From assembly GCA_900472675.1 (NCBI GenBank), contig UCJA01000008.1, forward strand, positions 26,156-90,155: DNA of 64,000 nt, read 5' to 3'. The notes beneath the pieces were generated by a model, which saw only the letters and a program-made list of their open reading frames with translations, had not been told where the DNA came from and ran no database searches. Positions within the stretch are counted from its first letter, which is position 1, and the number at the start of each line of letters is the position of its first letter. Position numbers and translations under genes: made by a program. This DNA is from Hyphomicrobiales bacterium (lineage in GTDB: Bacteria; Pseudomonadota; Alphaproteobacteria; Rhizobiales; Rhizobiaceae). Below are positions 46,112 to 55,344 of this stretch, one piece after another.

Positions 46112-46999
46112 CTATTGCGCCGGCAGCGCCACTTCTCCGGCAGGGCGGATTCGCAGCCGGGTGATGCGGTTCTTCTCCCGCTTCATCACGATGAAACGCT
46201 TGCCGTAGAAGGTGAAGGCCTGCCGCTCCTCGGGGATGAGCTTTGATTCGTGGATCACGAGGCCTGCAATCGTCGTTGCCTCGTCGTCCGGCAGGTTCCA
46301 GTCGAGCGCCCGGTTCAGGTCGCGAATCGGCACCGAGCCGTCCACCACGATCGAACCGTCCGCTTCCTGGCGAACCCCCTGGATCTCGATATCGTGTTCG
46401 TCTGCGATGTCGCCGACGATTTCTTCAAGGATGTCCTCGAGCGTGACGATGCCTTGCACCTCGCCATACTCATCGACCACCACCGCAAAATGCACCTTGC
46501 GGCGCAGGAAGGCGCTAAGCTGGTCCTTGAGGCTGGTACTGTCGGGTACGAACCAGGGCTTCTGGGCGATCCGCGTGATGTCGACGCTCTGCGCATCGAT
46601 CATCGGTTCGGCCAGCGCCCGCAGCAGGTCCTTGGCGTGTACGACGCCGATGATGTTTTCCGTCGAGTGCCGCCAAAGCGGCATGCGGGTATAGGGGCTG
46701 TCGAGAACGGTGCGCACGATTACATCCGTCGGCTCGTCCGCGTTGAGCGCACGCATCACGGTGCGGTGCTTCATCACGTCGGAGACTTCCAGCTCCTCCA
46801 GCTCGAACAGGCCGCTTAGCCGGTCCCTGTTCTGCCGGTCGGATGGACGCTCACGATTACGGGCGTCGAGCGCCGCATGCAGGTCGTCGTGTTCGGCATT
46901 CGCCAGCGTGGTGGCGGAGAGCCCCACACCCGTCATCCGCAGGAGACCCCGGATGACGGCATTGACGATACGCGACAAGGTGCCCGTCCTGATGATCAT
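46112..46999 (-). CDS. CBS-domain CorC/HlyC-family protein lacking the DUF21 membrane domain
   Basis: The 295-residue protein consists of a short amphipathic N-terminus, a CBS-domain pair (ELEVSDVMKHRTVMRALNADE, then ESPYTRMPLWRHSTEN; VHFAVVVDEYGEVQGIVTLEDILEEIVG) and a C-terminal CorC_HlyC domain (DGSVPIRDLNRALDWNLPDDE). Related proteins beside rhizobial aroB are, as I recall, about 435 residues with an N-terminal DUF21/CNNM transmembrane domain; here that region is missing, and aroB occupies the upstream sequence. The ATG overlaps the aroB stop by four bases. It could therefore be a soluble form, or a deletion allele. It resembles YbeX/CorC in domain content, although YbeX usually lies near ybeY. 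Confidence 0.9.
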   Translation of the reverse strand: MIIRTGTLSRIVNAVIRGLLRMTGVGLSATTLANAEHDDLHAALDARNRERPSDRQNRDRLSGLFELEELEVSDVMKHRTVMRALNADEPTDVIVRTVLDSPYTRMPLWRHSTENIIGVVHAKDLLRALAEPMIDAQSVDITRIAQKPWFVPDSTSLKDQLSAFLRRKVHFAVVVDEYGEVQGIVTLEDILEEIVGDIADEHDIEIQGVRQEADGSIVVDGSVPIRDLNRALDWNLPDDEATTIAGLVIHESKLIPEERQAFTFYGKRFIVMKREKNRITRLRIRPAGEVALPAQ

Positions 47000-48126
47000 G
47001 TCGGCCGCTTGCCCTCCAGGAAGCTCAGGACCTCCGAGGATGGCACGTCGTCGGCAACGAAGGCTTCGCCCACGCCGCGCGTGAGAATGAAGGTCAGCTT
47101 GCCGCTCTTGACCTTCTTGTCCTGCGCGATCGCCTCCAGCAACCTTTCGGTTGGCGGCATTTCGCCGGGAATGTCGTCGATCCGCGTCGGCAGGCCCACG
47201 GCCTTCAGATGCGCTTCCACCCGCGCTGCGTCGTCCGGGCTCGCCAGGTTCATCCGTGCCGAGAACTGGAACGCCAGTACCATGCCGATTGCCACGCCCT
47301 CGCCATGCACCAGGCGGGCGCTGTCGTAATGGGTGGCGGCCTCCAGCGCATGGCCGAAGGTATGTCCGAGATTGAGAAGCGCCCGCCGGCCGGTTTCCCG
47401 CTCGTCTTCCACCACCACATCGGACTTCGCCTGGCAGCTGATGGCGATTGCCTCGATCCGCTCGGGCCCGCCGGCAAACGCCTGGCGCCAGTTCTTCTCC
47501 AGCCAGTCGAAGAACTCCGGCTTGTCGATCAGGCCGTATTTCGCGACTTCCGCATAGCCGGCACGAAACTCCCGCTCGGAAAGCGTATCGAGAGCCGCCG
47601 TATCGGCCAGCACCAGATCCGGCTGGTGGAACACGCCGAGCAGGTTCTTGCCGTGCCGCGTATTGATGCCCGTCTTGCCGCCGACAGACGAATCCACCTG
47701 TGACAGCAGCGACGTCGGGATCTGCACGAAGCGCACGCCGCGCCGCACGATGCCGGCCGCAAAGCCTGCAAGATCGCCGATCACGCCGCCGCCAAGCGCA
47801 ATCACCGCGTCGTTCCGTTCAATGCGCGCGGCGAGCACCATGTCGGTCACCGTCTCCAGGTGCTCCAGGCTCTTGGTCTTTTCGCCGGCCGGCAGCGTCA
47901 GCGACACCGCCTCGATGCCGTCCGTCTGGAGGCTGTCCATCAGTGCTTCGAGATACAGAGGTGCCACGTTCTCGTCGGTCACAATGGCGGCCCGGCGCCC
48001 CTTCAGTCGCGCGGTGATCTCGCCGCCGGCCCGGCCGATCAGGCCTGGCCCGATCAGGATGTCGTAGGCGCGCTCGCCAAGCGGCACATGCACCAGCCGT
48101 TCGGGGGATCGCGAAGAGACGTTCAT
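46996..48126 (-). CDS. aroB: 3-dehydroquinate synthase
   Basis: The 376-residue enzyme converts DAHP to 3-dehydroquinate in the shikimate pathway. Its NAD and metal sites are seen in AVIALGGGVIGDLAGFAAG, the QVDSSVGGKTGINTRHGKN loop, and NLGHTFGHALEAATHYD with metal histidines. Both ends overlap its neighbours by four bases: aroK upstream and the CBS protein downstream. Confidence 0.97.
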   Translation of the reverse strand: MNVSSRSPERLVHVPLGERAYDILIGPGLIGRAGGEITARLKGRRAAIVTDENVAPLYLEALMDSLQTDGIEAVSLTLPAGEKTKSLEHLETVTDMVLAARIERNDAVIALGGGVIGDLAGFAAGIVRRGVRFVQIPTSLLSQVDSSVGGKTGINTRHGKNLLGVFHQPDLVLADTAALDTLSEREFRAGYAEVAKYGLIDKPEFFDWLEKNWRQAFAGGPERIEAIAISCQAKSDVVVEDERETGRRALLNLGHTFGHALEAATHYDSARLVHGEGVAIGMVLAFQFSARMNLASPDDAARVEAHLKAVGLPTRIDDIPGEMPPTERLLEAIAQDKKVKSGKLTFILTRGVGEAFVADDVPSSEVLSFLEGKRPT

Positions 48127-48713
48127 TCTGTTTCACCTTCCTTGGCAAGGCTCGCCACGGCCCTCAGCACTTCATTGGCGACGATCTCCTTGCGCACGTT
48201 CTCCGACATCACCGTCAGATCCGCTTCCGCATAGATCGGGTAGCGCTGGATCATCAGGTTTTCGAGCGTCTGCTTGGGGTTTGTCGTCTTCAGCAAGGGG
48301 CGGTGATCGCGCCGGCTCACCCGGTCCCACAGCACGTCCAGATCCGCCTTCAGCCACACCGAGACACCGCCGGTCTTGATCTGGCGCCGCGTGTTGTCGT
48401 TGATGAAGGCCCCGCCGCCGGTGGAGATCACCCGTGGCCCCTGCTTTAGCAGCCGCTCGATGACGCGTGTCTCCAGCGCCCGGAATTCCGTTTCGCCATA
48501 TGCGGCAAACAGTTCGGCAATCGTCATGCGCGAAACCCGCTCGATTTCGCTGTCCGTATCCATGAAGGGGACGCCGAGGGTCTGCGCCACGAGCCGGCCG
48601 ATCACCGACTTTCCCGCGCCCATCAGGCCGACGAAGATCAGGTTGCGCTTGCCAAGGGCCGCGCGTGCCTGTTCCCCGGGGGATTGGCTTGCAACTGTGA
48701 GAGCTTCGTTCAT
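48123..48713 (-). CDS. aroK: Shikimate kinase
   Basis: The 196-residue kinase phosphorylates shikimate with ATP. The P-loop GLMGAGKS (29-36), the DTDSEIE substrate motif, the FRALETRVI arginine and the STGGGAF motif are present, with the LID arginine in SRRDHRPLL. The ATG at 48713 is preferred to a start at 48779, which lies ahead without a clear ribosome site. aroB follows with a four-base overlap. Confidence 0.96.
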   Translation of the reverse strand: MNEALTVASQSPGEQARAALGKRNLIFVGLMGAGKSVIGRLVAQTLGVPFMDTDSEIERVSRMTIAELFAAYGETEFRALETRVIERLLKQGPRVISTGGGAFINDNTRRQIKTGGVSVWLKADLDVLWDRVSRRDHRPLLKTTNPKQTLENLMIQRYPIYAEADLTVMSENVRKEIVANEVLRAVASLAKEGETE

Positions 48714-48858
48714 CGTGCCGTCCGTTTCGCAAACGGTATCGACAAATGCGCGCCCAGCGTCAAGACGGAGCGCCCCCAAACCGGTTTGCCGGCAGTTTGT
48801 TCTTGTCGATGCGGTGCGCTTCGCCGATATAGTGCGTCACGACATGTCGGAGTTTTTA

Positions 48859-49026
48859 ATGCCCACCCTGTTCCGCTTTCTCTTCATCCTGGCCGTCATT
48901 GCCGGAGCGATTTATGGAAGCATGGTGGCCCTGGTTTTCTTCGTCGAGCCCCGCGAGCGGGACGTGACGGTGCGGATCCCTTCGGAGCGGTTGAACGCCC
49001 CCGAGGCGCCCAAGCAGCAGCCATAG
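48859..49026 (+). CDS. 55-residue single-TM protein upstream of xerD
   Basis: The protein begins [20 protein letters not shown], has one helix at about 5-30 and ends with a proline-rich tail ([10 protein letters not shown]). The ATG at 48859 has GGAG six bases upstream; an ATG at 48844 lacks a good site. Such small proteins ahead of xerD are common in rhizobia as I recall. Function unknown. xerD starts 13 bases later. Confidence 0.75.
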   Translation: MPTLFRFLFILAVIAGAIYGSMVALVFFVEPRERDVTVRIPSERLNAPEAPKQQP

Positions 49027-49039
49027 GAAGAGAGGCGAC

Positions 49040-49972
49040 ATGGCCGATCTGTCACGCGCTTACATGGAATCCTTCCTGGAGATGATGAGCGCCGAGCGTG
49101 GCGCCGCCAACAACACGTTGTCGTCCTACAAGCGGGATCTGGAAGACCTGCACGACTTTCTCGTCCGCCGGAAGAAGACGCTGCTGACGGCGGAGGTGGA
49201 AGACCTCCAGCGCGCCCTTGCGCATCTGGAAGCCCAAGGCTTTGCCGCCACTTCCCAGGCCAGGCGCCTGTCGTCCATGCGCCAGTTCTACAAGTTCCTC
49301 TATGCCGAGGGGCTGCGCGAAAACAATCCGACCACCATTCTCGACGCGCCGAAGAAGGGACGCCCGCTCCCCAAGATCATGAGCGAGCAGGAGGTGACCC
49401 GACTTCTGGAGACGGCGCAGCGCGAGGCATCTGAGCCCGGCCCCGATCAGCCGTCCAGGCTTCGCATGCTGGCCCTTCTGGAACTCCTCTACGCGACCGG
49501 CATGCGCGTCAGCGAACTGGTGTCGCTTCCCGCCAAGGTGCTGGACCAGGAAGGTCGCTTTCTGATGATCCGTGGCAAGGGCGACAAGGAGCGGCTCGTG
49601 CCCCTGTCCCGCTCCGCGATTTCCACCCTGCAGCTCTATCGGGCGGTTCGCAAGACACCCGAGGACAGCAAGTGGCTGTTTCCCTCCGCCGGCAAGGAGG
49701 GCTATCTGCCGCGGCAGGTATTTGCCCGCGACCTCAAGGGACTGTCGGCACGGGCGGGCCTTAAAAGTGCGACCATCTCTCCCCACGTGATGCGACACGC
49801 CTTTGCCAGCCACCTTTTGCAGAATGGTGCCGACTTGCGCGTCGTACAGGAACTGCTGGGCCATTCGGACATTTCCACGACACAAATCTACACCCATGTG
49901 CTCGAAGAACGGCTCCGGCAAACGGTCGAAACACATCACCCTCTTGCAAAACAGGCCAAAAACCCGGATTAG
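49040..49972 (+). CDS. xerD: Site-specific tyrosine recombinase XerD
   Basis: With XerC this enzyme resolves chromosome dimers at dif. The 310 residues have an N-terminal SAM-like DNA-binding domain ([20 protein letters not shown]) and the catalytic domain with the first arginine in [13 protein letters not shown], the [12 protein letters not shown] box, [14 protein letters not shown] with the last histidine and catalytic tyrosine. It is a core gene, not an integrase of an element. Confidence 0.96.
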   Translation: MADLSRAYMESFLEMMSAERGAANNTLSSYKRDLEDLHDFLVRRKKTLLTAEVEDLQRALAHLEAQGFAATSQARRLSSMRQFYKFLYAEGLRENNPTTILDAPKKGRPLPKIMSEQEVTRLLETAQREASEPGPDQPSRLRMLALLELLYATGMRVSELVSLPAKVLDQEGRFLMIRGKGDKERLVPLSRSAISTLQLYRAVRKTPEDSKWLFPSAGKEGYLPRQVFARDLKGLSARAGLKSATISPHVMRHAFASHLLQNGADLRVVQELLGHSDISTTQIYTHVLEERLRQTVETHHPLAKQAKNPD

Positions 49973-50011
49973 AGCCGCCGTTGAAGGCAAAACGATCGGA
50001 ACGCGGATCTC

Positions 50012-50965
50012 ATGCAGACTTATCTCGATTTCGAAAAGCCAATCTCGGACCTCGAAGGCAAGATTCACGAGCTGAAGAAGCTCGCCACCGAGAACGAGAG
50101 CATCGATACGTCCGACGAGATCGGTCGCCTGGAAGTGCGCGTGCGGGAAGCGACGCGCGAAATCTACGCCAAGCTGGGCGCCTGGGAAAAGACGCAGGTG
50201 GCGCGCCATCCGCAGCGTCCGCATTTCGTGGACTATGCTGCCAGGCTCTTCACCGACTTCACGCCGCTCGCTGGCGACCGCTCATTCGGCGAAGACGCCG
50301 CCATCCAGGCAGGCCTTGCCCGCTTTCAGGGCGCACCCGTTGCCCTGATCGGCCAGGAAAAGGGCCACGACACCAAGTCGCGCCTCAAGCACAATTTCGG
50401 CAGCCCGCGCCCCGAAGGCTATCGCAAGGCCATCCGCATCCTGGAAATGGCGGATCGCTTCGGCCTTCCGGTCATCACTCTGATCGACACGGCAGGTGCC
50501 TATCCGGGCGTCGGCGCGGAAGAACGCGGCCAGGCAGAGGCCATCGCCCGTTCCACCGAAATGTGCCTTGGCATCAAGGTGCCGCTGGTATCCGTGGTGA
50601 TCGGCGAAGGCGGCTCCGGCGGCGCGATCGCGATTGCCACCGGCAACCGCGTGTACATGCTGGAGCACGCGATCTATTCCGTGATTTCGCCGGAAGGTGC
50701 GGCCTCGATTCTGTGGCGCGATTCCACCCGCGCCCGCGAAGCGGCAACCAACATGAAGATCACCTCGGAAGACCTGAAGGGGCTGGGCGTCATCGACGAT
50801 ATCATTCCCGAACCGCTTGGCGGCGCACACCGCGACCCGGAGACGGTGATGGATGCAACCGGCAAGGTCATTTCCTCCGCTCTGGCCGATCTCGGCAAGC
50901 TGTCGGGCGAAGAGGTCCGCGCTGCACGGCGGCAAAAATTCCTCGATATCGGTCGTAATCTCTAG
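50012..50965 (+). CDS. accA: Acetyl-CoA carboxylase carboxyltransferase subunit alpha
   Basis: The 317-residue subunit of the first fatty-acid synthesis enzyme shows [63 protein letters not shown] and the [11 protein letters not shown] loop, as in all AccA. It starts 39 bases after xerD. Confidence 0.97.
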   Translation: MQTYLDFEKPISDLEGKIHELKKLATENESIDTSDEIGRLEVRVREATREIYAKLGAWEKTQVARHPQRPHFVDYAARLFTDFTPLAGDRSFGEDAAIQAGLARFQGAPVALIGQEKGHDTKSRLKHNFGSPRPEGYRKAIRILEMADRFGLPVITLIDTAGAYPGVGAEERGQAEAIARSTEMCLGIKVPLVSVVIGEGGSGGAIAIATGNRVYMLEHAIYSVISPEGAASILWRDSTRAREAATNMKITSEDLKGLGVIDDIIPEPLGGAHRDPETVMDATGKVISSALADLGKLSGEEVRAARRQKFLDIGRNL

Positions 50966-51093
50966 ACATCGTCGGGGGCTGAGCCTCCGACCGCTTATCA
51001 AAACGCAACCCGACCTCTTCAAAATGTCGGATTTGCCGCTATGATGGCACGCGGTCGGGGGGGCATGGTTTTGCTGGACACCGGCAATCAGGC

Positions 51094-51135
51094 GGTTAAG
51101 AAGATGTAAAGTTTACTGCTTTACTTATCGTAACC
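51094..51135. promoter_or_regulatory. Nested AT-rich dyad upstream of the L,D-transpeptidase gene
   Basis: Inner arms gtaaag (51106-51111) and ctttac (51119-51124) and outer arms ggtta (51094-51098) and taacc (51131-51135) are almost concentric, 41 bases before the ATG. It could be an operator or an mRNA hairpin. No regulator is implicated. Confidence 0.4.
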
Positions 51136-51175
51136 AGTGCATGTTCGTCTGCCTTTAGGATACGTGGTCTTCTCG

Positions 51176-52540
51176 ATGCGCCTATATCACATCGCTTTCG
51201 CTCTCCTGTTCGCAACGGCCCTGACCGGCTGCAATGACACGCTGGATACCGCCGAGGTGGATGTTTCATCGGTCAAGAACAAGGTTCAGCAGCCGCTGCC
51301 CAGCAGCATCCTGGCCGAGATGCAGAAGCGCGACATGCCGCGCAACTCGCCAATCATGATCCGCATCCTCAAGGAAGAGGGTAAGCTGGAGATCTGGAAG
51401 GCGAAGGCGGACAACCGCTTCGACGTCATCAAGAGCTATAATATCTGCGCCTGGTCCGGCAAGCTCGGCCCAAAGGCAAAGGAAGGCGACAGGCAGGCGC
51501 CGGAAGGCTTCTACAGCCTCTCGCCGGCCAACCTGAACCCCAATTCCAAGTACTACCTCGCCATCAACACCGGGTATCCGAACCGCTACGACCAGTCGCA
51601 TGGCTATAGCGGCACCAACCTGATGATCCACGGCGCCTGCTCGTCGTCCGGTTGCTATTCGATGACGGACGCGCAGATCCTGGAAATCTACGCATTCGCC
51701 CGGGACGCCTTCAAGGGCGGACAGACCTCCGTCCAGTTGCAGGCCCTGCCCTTCCGCATGACCGCCGAGAACATGGCGCGCCATCGCGAAAGTGAGCATA
51801 GCGACTTCTGGAAGATGCTGAAGACCGGCTACGACAACTTCGAAGTCACCAAACGGCCGCCGGAAGTTGCCGTCTGCGAAAAGAAGTATGTATTCAACCA
51901 GCAGGTTCAGGGCGATGGCAAGATCGGCGCAGCCGCTGCCGCATGCCCGGCCCTTGCAACGCCGCCGGCACTGGTTTCGGCGCTCAGCACCTACAACAAG
52001 AGCTACGAGCTTGCCTACGCCAAGGCCGTGGACAAGTTCGACGGCAAGGTCTGGTACGAGCCGACCGAAGCCGAGCGCAAGGCCGTTGTCGCCGGCAAGC
52101 GCAAGGGTCGCGACCTCGCCTACGCACCGACCGGAACCTCGCTTGAGGCCGGCAAGCTGATGAGCGAGGCCGAGTTCAAGGCCCTGATGCAGAAGAAGAT
52201 CGCTCAGGCGGACACCAAGACGAGCAACACGGTGCTGCTGGCTTCGGCTGGACCGTCACCTCGCCCTGCATCCGCATCGGCATCGGCAACACCTTCGGAG
52301 CGCATGAAGCAGGACCGCCTGCCGTCGACCGGAAGCATTCCTGCGGCCCCGGCAGCTGCCGGCGTCTCTGCAGCGGCTGCAGGTGCACCCGCTGCATCCA
52401 AGCAGGGTCCGGCCCTGATGTCCGCAGAAGGCAAGACGACCACGGCGCCGATCCCGGAACAGAACCCGCTCGCCTATGCCGCCCCGCCGGTTTCGGTGGA
52501 GGGCAAGAAGCCGTTCTGGAAGTTCTGGTCGAAGGATTGA
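51176..52540 (+). CDS. L,D-transpeptidase lipoprotein (YkuD domain)
   Basis: The 454-residue protein has a lipoprotein signal (LTGC, C19) and a YkuD/ErfK domain with catalytic H152 and C160 in the motif H-G-x-C-S-S-S-G-C. It would make 3-3 crosslinks in peptidoglycan or attach lipoproteins. The C-terminal third is a low-complexity Ala/Pro/Ser region (about 350-450), without a clear fold. The ATG at 51176 is used because it starts the signal; an upstream GTG at 51137 is also in frame. The TusA-like gene follows six bases after the stop. Confidence 0.9.
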   Translation: MRLYHIAFALLFATALTGCNDTLDTAEVDVSSVKNKVQQPLPSSILAEMQKRDMPRNSPIMIRILKEEGKLEIWKAKADNRFDVIKSYNICAWSGKLGPKAKEGDRQAPEGFYSLSPANLNPNSKYYLAINTGYPNRYDQSHGYSGTNLMIHGACSSSGCYSMTDAQILEIYAFARDAFKGGQTSVQLQALPFRMTAENMARHRESEHSDFWKMLKTGYDNFEVTKRPPEVAVCEKKYVFNQQVQGDGKIGAAAAACPALATPPALVSALSTYNKSYELAYAKAVDKFDGKVWYEPTEAERKAVVAGKRKGRDLAYAPTGTSLEAGKLMSEAEFKALMQKKIAQADTKTSNTVLLASAGPSPRPASASASATPSERMKQDRLPSTGSIPAAPAAAGVSAAAAGAPAASKQGPALMSAEGKTTTAPIPEQNPLAYAAPPVSVEGKKPFWKFWSKD

Positions 52541-52545
52541 GGCCA

Positions 52546-52770
52546 ATGCTCGCGGAGAGCTACGATCTTCGCGGGCTGAAATGCCCTCTTCCGGTTCTAA
52601 AGACGCGCCGCCGCCTCAAAGACATGGCAGCCGGTTCCGAGCTGACGATCGAAACCACCGACCCGCTTGCCGGCATCGACATCCCGCATTTCTGCCGTGA
52701 AGAAGGCCATCAGCTGCTGCTCTCCGAGCGCACGCAGACCGGCCATCGCTTCGTCATCCGCAGGGGCTGA
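52546..52770 (+). CDS. TusA-like sulfurtransferase
   Basis: The 74-residue protein has the SirA/TusA motif LRGLKCPLPVLKTRRRL with the conserved cysteine of CPxP. TusA transfers sulfur for tRNA thiolation or molybdenum cofactor synthesis in other bacteria. It overlaps none of its neighbours but follows the transpeptidase by six bases and is convergent with the CobW-like gene. Confidence 0.9.
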   Translation: MLAESYDLRGLKCPLPVLKTRRRLKDMAAGSELTIETTDPLAGIDIPHFCREEGHQLLLSERTQTGHRFVIRRG

Positions 52771-52779
52771 CGCTTCCGC

Positions 52780-53955
52780 CTAGATCCGCAGCCCGGGCAC
52801 CGCCAGCGGATTGTCCTCCAGTGCTGCCCTGTCCGGCCGGTCGATGCGCGGCTCGCCCGTAAAGGCGGCAAACAGATCCGACACGAATGCTTCCGGCAGG
52901 TCCTGGGTGATCAGCACCATGCGCGTGCGCCGGTCCGATCCCTCCGGCCAGCGGGCAAGCCGCTGCGGCGGATGAAAAATGCTCTGCACCCCGTGAAGCA
53001 CCAGCGGCTGCTCCGGATTATCTGACAGCGCCACGATCGCCTTCATCCGCAGCAGCTTGTCGCCATGCGCCGATCGCAATAGATCCACGAACAGGTTGAT
53101 CGCCATCGGATCGATCGGCGTGTCGTGGATGATCGAAAACGAGCGGATCGAATCGCCGTGCCGGTTCACGTCATGGCCATGCCCATGGTGGCCATGCTCA
53201 TGGTGATGGTCGTGGTCATGCCCATGCGAGTGCCCATGGTCATGATGTTCGTGCGCATCATCCTGCGCCAATTCGTCGTGCAGCCAGCGGTTCACATCGG
53301 GGATCTTGCTGCCGGGATCGTAAAGACCGTTCGAGACGATGGCCGCCGTTCCGGCCTCGGCGCTGTCGCCGTCCACCACGCGGGCGCGCGGGTTGAGTTC
53401 CCGCAGGCGGGCCTTCAGCGCCGCCACCTGCTGTGCATCGGCGAGCGAAAGCTTGGAGAGCACCAGCGTATCGGCAACGGCCACCTGCTTCACCGCCTCG
53501 CCATGGCGCTCCATCGTCGCCACACCGTGGACCGCATCCACCACCGTGATGACGCCGTCGAGCTCGTAGTTCTGCGCGATGACCGGGTTTCCCATCACCG
53601 ACTGCATCACCGGTGCCGGATCGGCAAGCCCCGTCGTCTCGATCACCACCCGGCGGACCGGCTTCAGCTTTCCCGTCTGGATACCGTCCATCATCATCGC
53701 CAGCGTATCCACCAGCTCGCCCCGCACGGTGCAGCACAGGCAGCCGTTGGAAAGCTCCACCAGCGAATCCCCCGATGTTTCCACCAGAAGATTGTCGATA
53801 CCGACCTCGCCGAATTCGTTGATGATCACCATCGTATCGCTGAGGCCGGGATCCCTGAGTATGCGGTTGAGCAGCGTCGATTTGCCTGCTCCGAGAAAGC
53901 CGGTGAGGATCGAGACCGGAATACGCTCGCCGGTCGCCGGGGCGGGGTGTGGCAT
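52780..53955 (-). CDS. CobW-family GTP-binding metallochaperone with His-rich loop
   Basis: The 391-residue G3E GTPase has Walker A GFLGAGKST (19-27), the metal motif GCLCC (71-75), ETTGLADPAP and the NKxD-type guanine motif as SKLS. A histidine-rich loop (about 235-261) has 16 histidines in 27 residues, fit for Zn or Co. CobW C-terminal domain follows. The ATG at 53955 follows GAGGATCATCAC. The frame is open upstream to 54369, but that stretch belongs to the DD-carboxypeptidase gene. It lies 28 bases after the DD-carboxypeptidase gene and is presumably cotranscribed. Confidence 0.92.
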   Translation of the reverse strand: MPHPAPATGERIPVSILTGFLGAGKSTLLNRILRDPGLSDTMVIINEFGEVGIDNLLVETSGDSLVELSNGCLCCTVRGELVDTLAMMMDGIQTGKLKPVRRVVIETTGLADPAPVMQSVMGNPVIAQNYELDGVITVVDAVHGVATMERHGEAVKQVAVADTLVLSKLSLADAQQVAALKARLRELNPRARVVDGDSAEAGTAAIVSNGLYDPGSKIPDVNRWLHDELAQDDAHEHHDHGHSHGHDHDHHHEHGHHGHGHDVNRHGDSIRSFSIIHDTPIDPMAINLFVDLLRSAHGDKLLRMKAIVALSDNPEQPLVLHGVQSIFHPPQRLARWPEGSDRRTRMVLITQDLPEAFVSDLFAAFTGEPRIDRPDRAALEDNPLAVPGLRI

Positions 53956-53983
53956 GTGATGATCCTCGCTGGCGGCGCGACCT

Positions 53984-55177
53984 TTACAGGTTCGGCCGCG
54001 CGTTCGGCAGGGGCACATTGGCCGCCTGGCTCTTCTTCTCGCCGGCCGCATCGGCCGGCTTCTTGTCGACACTCTTGTCGGCTGGCTTCTTGTCTGCCGG
54101 TTTCTTGTCAGCTGTCTTCTTCGGCGCCTTGGGTGGCGGCGGAGGCGGCTCGCCACCGGTGAGCGGCATGGCCATTGAGTACTGCGGCGGATGATCCATC
54201 GCATGGATATAGGGCGAATGCTGGATCGTCCGGCCGGCGTCGTCGCGGGTTTCGCTGCGCACCTGCGCCGCCTTCGGATTGCAGATTTCCGTGCTGATGT
54301 CGGTGACATCAGGCGTTTCGCCATAGGCCGGAAGCGAACCGAGCGGCACGCCTTCGGTCGGCGGCGCACTCAGCCCCTGCGCGAGCAGATTGGCCGTATC
54401 ATCGGCGCGCCCAGCAAGACTGTCCGATCCGAGCACGACGGCAATGACGGTGCGGCCGTTCCGGGTGGCCGAGCCGATCTGGTTGAAGCCAGACGCACAG
54501 ATAAAGCCGGTCTTCATGCCGTCGGCACCGTCGAACCGGCCGATCAGCGTATTGTAGTTGTGGTACTGCCGCTTGCCTGTATCGATCCCCTCGAGCCCGA
54601 AATAGCTCTGGTACTCCGGGAAGTCCCGCTTCAGGCGCAGTGTCAGCACCGCCAGGTCCCGCGCCGTCGTATACTGACCCTTGCCGGGAAGCCCGTTCGG
54701 ATTGATGTAGTGGGTCGAGACCATGCCAAGCTTGATGGCCTCGGCATTCATCATCGAGATGAACGGCTCGATCGCGCCGCCGGCAACCGTTTCGCCCACC
54801 GCATAGGCCATGTCGTTGGCCGACTTGACGAGCATCATCTTGAGCGCCGTGTCGAGCGTCATGGTCGTGCCGACCGTAAAGCCCATCTTGCTTGGCGGCT
54901 GGGCAGCTGCCTTTTGGCTCAACGTCACGATGCTGTCGAGCCGGACCCGCCCGCTCTTCAGTGCATCGAAGGCCACATAGGCCGTCATCAGCTTCGTCAG
55001 CGATGCGCCATACCATTTCCGGAAGGCATCCTGATGCGCGATGACCCGACCGGTCTTGACGTCGACGACGATGCGGGGATTGGCAGATGCCGCCTGTGCC
55101 GACAGGAACAGGCCGGCAGCGGCAACCGCCGCAACAAGCCTTCGGGCGAACGCGGGTCGCAGGCTGGAGATGAGCAA
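53984..55177 (-). CDS. D-alanyl-D-alanine carboxypeptidase (DacA type)
   Basis: The 397-residue exported penicillin-binding protein has a signal peptide (about 1-32), S59-x-x-K62 (ASLTKLM), the SAN triad element (VKSANDMAY) and KTG (DGMKTGFIC). It trims the pentapeptide of peptidoglycan. The tail after the domain (about 330-397) contains lysine/aspartate/alanine-rich KKPAD repeats ending in NLN-like polar residues instead of the amphipathic anchor. The CobW-like gene follows. Confidence 0.94.
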   Translation of the reverse strand: MLISSLRPAFARRLVAAVAAAGLFLSAQAASANPRIVVDVKTGRVIAHQDAFRKWYGASLTKLMTAYVAFDALKSGRVRLDSIVTLSQKAAAQPPSKMGFTVGTTMTLDTALKMMLVKSANDMAYAVGETVAGGAIEPFISMMNAEAIKLGMVSTHYINPNGLPGKGQYTTARDLAVLTLRLKRDFPEYQSYFGLEGIDTGKRQYHNYNTLIGRFDGADGMKTGFICASGFNQIGSATRNGRTVIAVVLGSDSLAGRADDTANLLAQGLSAPPTEGVPLGSLPAYGETPDVTDISTEICNPKAAQVRSETRDDAGRTIQHSPYIHAMDHPPQYSMAMPLTGGEPPPPPPKAPKKTADKKPADKKPADKSVDKKPADAAGEKKSQAANVPLPNARPNL

Positions 55178-55344
55178 GGTCTTCCTCGTGGGTACGGCCG
55201 AACGAGCTGGCGCATAAGCGGCTTATATGTCCAAGCAATGGCAAAGAAGATTGATTCCGTCAATCTTGCCGGGCACACTCTGTTCAGGGCGGCAGGGCTT
55301 TCCGGGGAGGATGGCAGGCATGCGAGACAAGAACAGGAAATATA

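Noticed and set aside
49040..49972. Tyrosine recombinase as a mobile-element integrase
   Set aside because: It is XerD in a core context between a small membrane protein and accA, with no attachment site nearby.
53956..54369. N-terminal extension of the CobW frame into the DD-carboxypeptidase gene
   Set aside because: The extension is arginine/proline-rich and lies wholly in the carboxypeptidase coding region; the CobW P-loop begins normally after the ATG at 53955.
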